From an uncultured Bacteroidales bacterium (GTDB lineage Bacteria > Bacteroidota > Bacteroidia > Bacteroidales > UBA932): DNA of 63,124 nucleotides. The notes under the pieces were generated by a model that made no database searches, was not told the origin of the DNA, and saw only the letters and a program-made list of their open reading frames with translations. This document shows positions 61,133 through 63,124 of this stretch, one piece after another (the first letter of the stretch is position 1; each line of letters opens with the position of its first letter). The position numbers and the translations under genes were made by a program. The DNA lies in contig CALUST010000029.1 in the NCBI GenBank assembly GCA_944323505.1, positions 1 through 63,124 of the forward strand. Direction: 5' to 3'.

Positions 61133-63079
61133 TTAGTCTTTATAGTTTCTGGTAGCTATCTTGATATTCTCGTAAACGAGTGGTTCCTTATGGAGTTCAG
61201 GTTCCTTGTCCTGACCCTTGTACTCCCATGCAGCGACATACATGAAATGCTCGTCATCACGCTTGGTCTCCCCGTCCTCAGTCTGCATCTCCTCACGGAA
61301 ATGTCCTCCGCAGGACTCCTTGCGGTGAAGTGCATCACGTGCCATGAGTTCTCCTATCTCAAGGAAATCTGCAAGTCTGAGAGCCTTTTCGAGTTCCTGG
61401 TTGAATGTGTCCTTGTCACCTGCGACATATACGTCAGACCAGAATTCCTTGCGGAGATCCTGTATCATGCTGATGGCTTTCTTGAGGCCTTCCTCATTAC
61501 GGGCCATACCGACGTATTCCCACATGATGTGTCCGAGCTTCTTGTGGATCTCGTCTACTGTATGCTTTCCTTTGATTGACATCAGTTTGTCAATCTTTGT
61601 CCTGACTGCATTCTCAGCCTCCACAAATTCAGGGGCATTCGTATCAGGCACAGGATATTTGAACTGTGATGCAAGATAGTCTCCGATGGTGTAAGGCAGG
61701 ATGAAATATCCGTCAGCGAGACCCTGCATGAGGGCAGATGCGCCGAGACGGTTTCCGCCATGGTCGCTGAAATTGGCCTCTCCGATGGCGTAAAGACCAG
61801 GAACGGTAGTCTGAAGGTTGTAGTCAACCCAGAGACCTCCCATAGTATAGTGGATGGCCGGATAAATCATCATAGGCTCCTTATACGGGTCTGTATCAGT
61901 GATCTTCTGATACATCTGGAAGAGGTTGCCGTATCTTTCGCGGATCTTGTCGACTCCGAGTCTCTTGATGGCTGTGCTGAAATCGAGGAAGACTGCAAGT
62001 CCTGTCTCGTTGACACCGAAGCCTGCATCGCATCTCTCTTTTGCCGCACGTGAAGCGACATCACGAGGGACAAGGTTTCCGAATGCAGGATACCTGCGCT
62101 CGAGATAGTAGTCACGATCCTCCTCAGGAATGTCTGAAGGCTTTACCTCCTTCTTGCGGAGTCTCATCACATCCTCTTTCTTCTTAGGCACCCATATACG
62201 TCCGTCATTACGGAGTGACTCGGACATGAGTGTAAGCTTGGACTGCTGGTCGCCATGTACAGGTATACATGTAGGATGTATCTGGGCAAAGCAAGGGTTG
62301 GCGAAATATGCCCCCTTCTTATAGCATTGCCATGCGGCTGAACCGTTGCTGTTCATCGCATTGGTTGAAAGGAAATAGGTATTTCCGTATCCTCCTGAAG
62401 CGATAACGACTGCATGTGCGCCGAATCTCTCTATTTCACCTGTGACAAGATTCCTGGCTATGATACCTTTAGCCTCCCCGTTAATGAGCACCACATCAAG
62501 CATCTCATGGCGAGGGTAACTCTTGACAGTACCTTCGGCAATCTGACGGTTCATGGCAGCATACGCACCGAGAAGAAGCTGCTGGCCGGTCTGGCCTCGT
62601 GCATAGAATGTACGGCTCACCTGTGCACCTCCGAACGAACGGTTTGCAAGAAGTCCGCCGTATTCGCGTGCGAAAGGAACACCCTGTGCGACACACTGGT
62701 CTATGATGTTCCCGCTGACCTCGGCGAGACGGTATACATTGGCCTCACGGCTGCGGTAGTCTCCTCCTTTGATGGTCTCATAGAAAAGGCGGTAAACCGA
62801 GTCATTGTCATTCTGATAGTTCTTGGCTGCATTGATACCTCCCTGTGCGGCAATAGAGTGTGCACGACGAGGGGAATCGCTTATACAGAACACCTTGACA
62901 TTATAACCGAGCTGACCAAGTGTGGCAGCTGCAGATGCCCCACCAAGTCCGGTTCCGATGACGATGATCTCAAGTTTCCTTTTGTTGCCAGGGTTGACAA
63001 CACGAAGCTGAGATTTATGCTTTGTCCATTTTTCAGACAAAGGACCCTCAGGAATCTTAGAAATTAGTTTTTCGGCCAT
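61133..63079 (-). CDS. sdhA: Succinate dehydrogenase/fumarate reductase flavoprotein subunit
   Basis: A 648-residue flavoprotein. The FAD site is [20 protein letters not shown] (residues 40-59), and His74 in [17 protein letters not shown] is the covalent FAD attachment position. Catalytic/substrate segments are [22 protein letters not shown] and [21 protein letters not shown]. It interconverts succinate and fumarate, with electrons passed to SdhB. The start at 63079 ([14 protein letters not shown]) is preferred to the in-frame ATG at 63109. The cytochrome b subunit gene would lie just beyond the right edge of the window, 5' to sdhA. Confidence 0.96.
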   Translation of the reverse strand: MAEKLISKIPEGPLSEKWTKHKSQLRVVNPGNKRKLEIIVIGTGLGGASAAATLGQLGYNVKVFCISDSPRRAHSIAAQGGINAAKNYQNDNDSVYRLFYETIKGGDYRSREANVYRLAEVSGNIIDQCVAQGVPFAREYGGLLANRSFGGAQVSRTFYARGQTGQQLLLGAYAAMNRQIAEGTVKSYPRHEMLDVVLINGEAKGIIARNLVTGEIERFGAHAVVIASGGYGNTYFLSTNAMNSNGSAAWQCYKKGAYFANPCFAQIHPTCIPVHGDQQSKLTLMSESLRNDGRIWVPKKKEDVMRLRKKEVKPSDIPEEDRDYYLERRYPAFGNLVPRDVASRAAKERCDAGFGVNETGLAVFLDFSTAIKRLGVDKIRERYGNLFQMYQKITDTDPYKEPMMIYPAIHYTMGGLWVDYNLQTTVPGLYAIGEANFSDHGGNRLGASALMQGLADGYFILPYTIGDYLASQFKYPVPDTNAPEFVEAENAVRTKIDKLMSIKGKHTVDEIHKKLGHIMWEYVGMARNEEGLKKAISMIQDLRKEFWSDVYVAGDKDTFNQELEKALRLADFLEIGELMARDALHRKESCGGHFREEMQTEDGETKRDDEHFMYVAAWEYKGQDKEPELHKEPLVYENIKIATRNYKD

Positions 63080-63124
63080 TTTATATCGATTAATGAAATT
63101 TCGGCACAATTTTAATCAATTTTA

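Noticed and set aside
1-63124. CRISPR arrays, insertion sequences, prophage or integrative-element genes
   Set aside because: No regularly spaced repeats, transposase, integrase or phage structural motifs were found on either strand.

Overview
The window looks like a chromosomal segment of a Bacteroidales bacterium (phylum Bacteroidota). The evidence is the repeated Bacteroidota-type promoter signature (TAnnTTTG at -7, sometimes with TTG about 20 bases upstream), the DUF4492-cydA-cydB operon, the fused SecDF, the LptE/TPR/SecG block, a BACON-domain lipoprotein, a C10 peptidase and a C69 dipeptidase. Base composition is near 50% GC. Some proteins, such as the small secreted one at 21083-21502, remind me of Alistipes/Rikenellaceae, but I would not fix the family from this. 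No phage, insertion sequence, CRISPR array or rRNA is visible.

Layout. 1-6 kb: a broken WYL regulator, an RsiV-like lipoprotein, a DPP IV-type peptidase, an alkyltransferase-like protein and an acyl-CoA synthetase. 6-19.3 kb: two envelope efflux operons, RND (adaptor, pump, TolC; minus strand) and ABC-2 type (TolC, HlyD, two permeases, no ATPase; plus strand). Between them lie an AraC regulator and the remnant of a giant exonuclease/RecQ/UvrD protein. 19.4-28.7 kb: tRNA-Gly, cupin, pheS, secreted protein, C69 peptidase, a ClpB without N-domain, then an operon of a sigma-54 activator, LptE, a TPR protein and SecG. 28.8-35.6 kb: an OmpA/TPR lipoprotein, a GH29 fucosidase, a beta-barrel protein with a G8 tract, tRNA-Ser, NfeD and a PD40-like protein. 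35.8-46.7 kb: secDF, dnaE, a secreted EEP-family hydrolase and cytochrome bd oxidase.

46.8-63.1 kb is mostly housekeeping: a ThiL-fold protein that has lost its catalytic acids, glyS, folK, SufT/SufE/SufS, ruvA, an enlarged MnmG, ybeY, tonB, hflX, a C10 protease plus BACON lipoprotein pair, and sdhB/sdhA. Three parS-like palindromes lie within about 3.8 kb (folK, after ruvA, inside mnmG), so this end may be a ParB loading zone near the chromosome origin.

Together the genes depict an anaerobic or nanoaerobic host-associated organism: fumarate reductase/succinate dehydrogenase and cytochrome bd for respiration, TonB-energised import, secreted peptidases and a fucosidase for host or dietary substrates, and multidrug-type efflux. 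The most unusual items are the parS cluster with its MnmG insertion, the ThiL-like pseudoenzyme, the protease/BACON pair, and two genes carrying large internal deletions.
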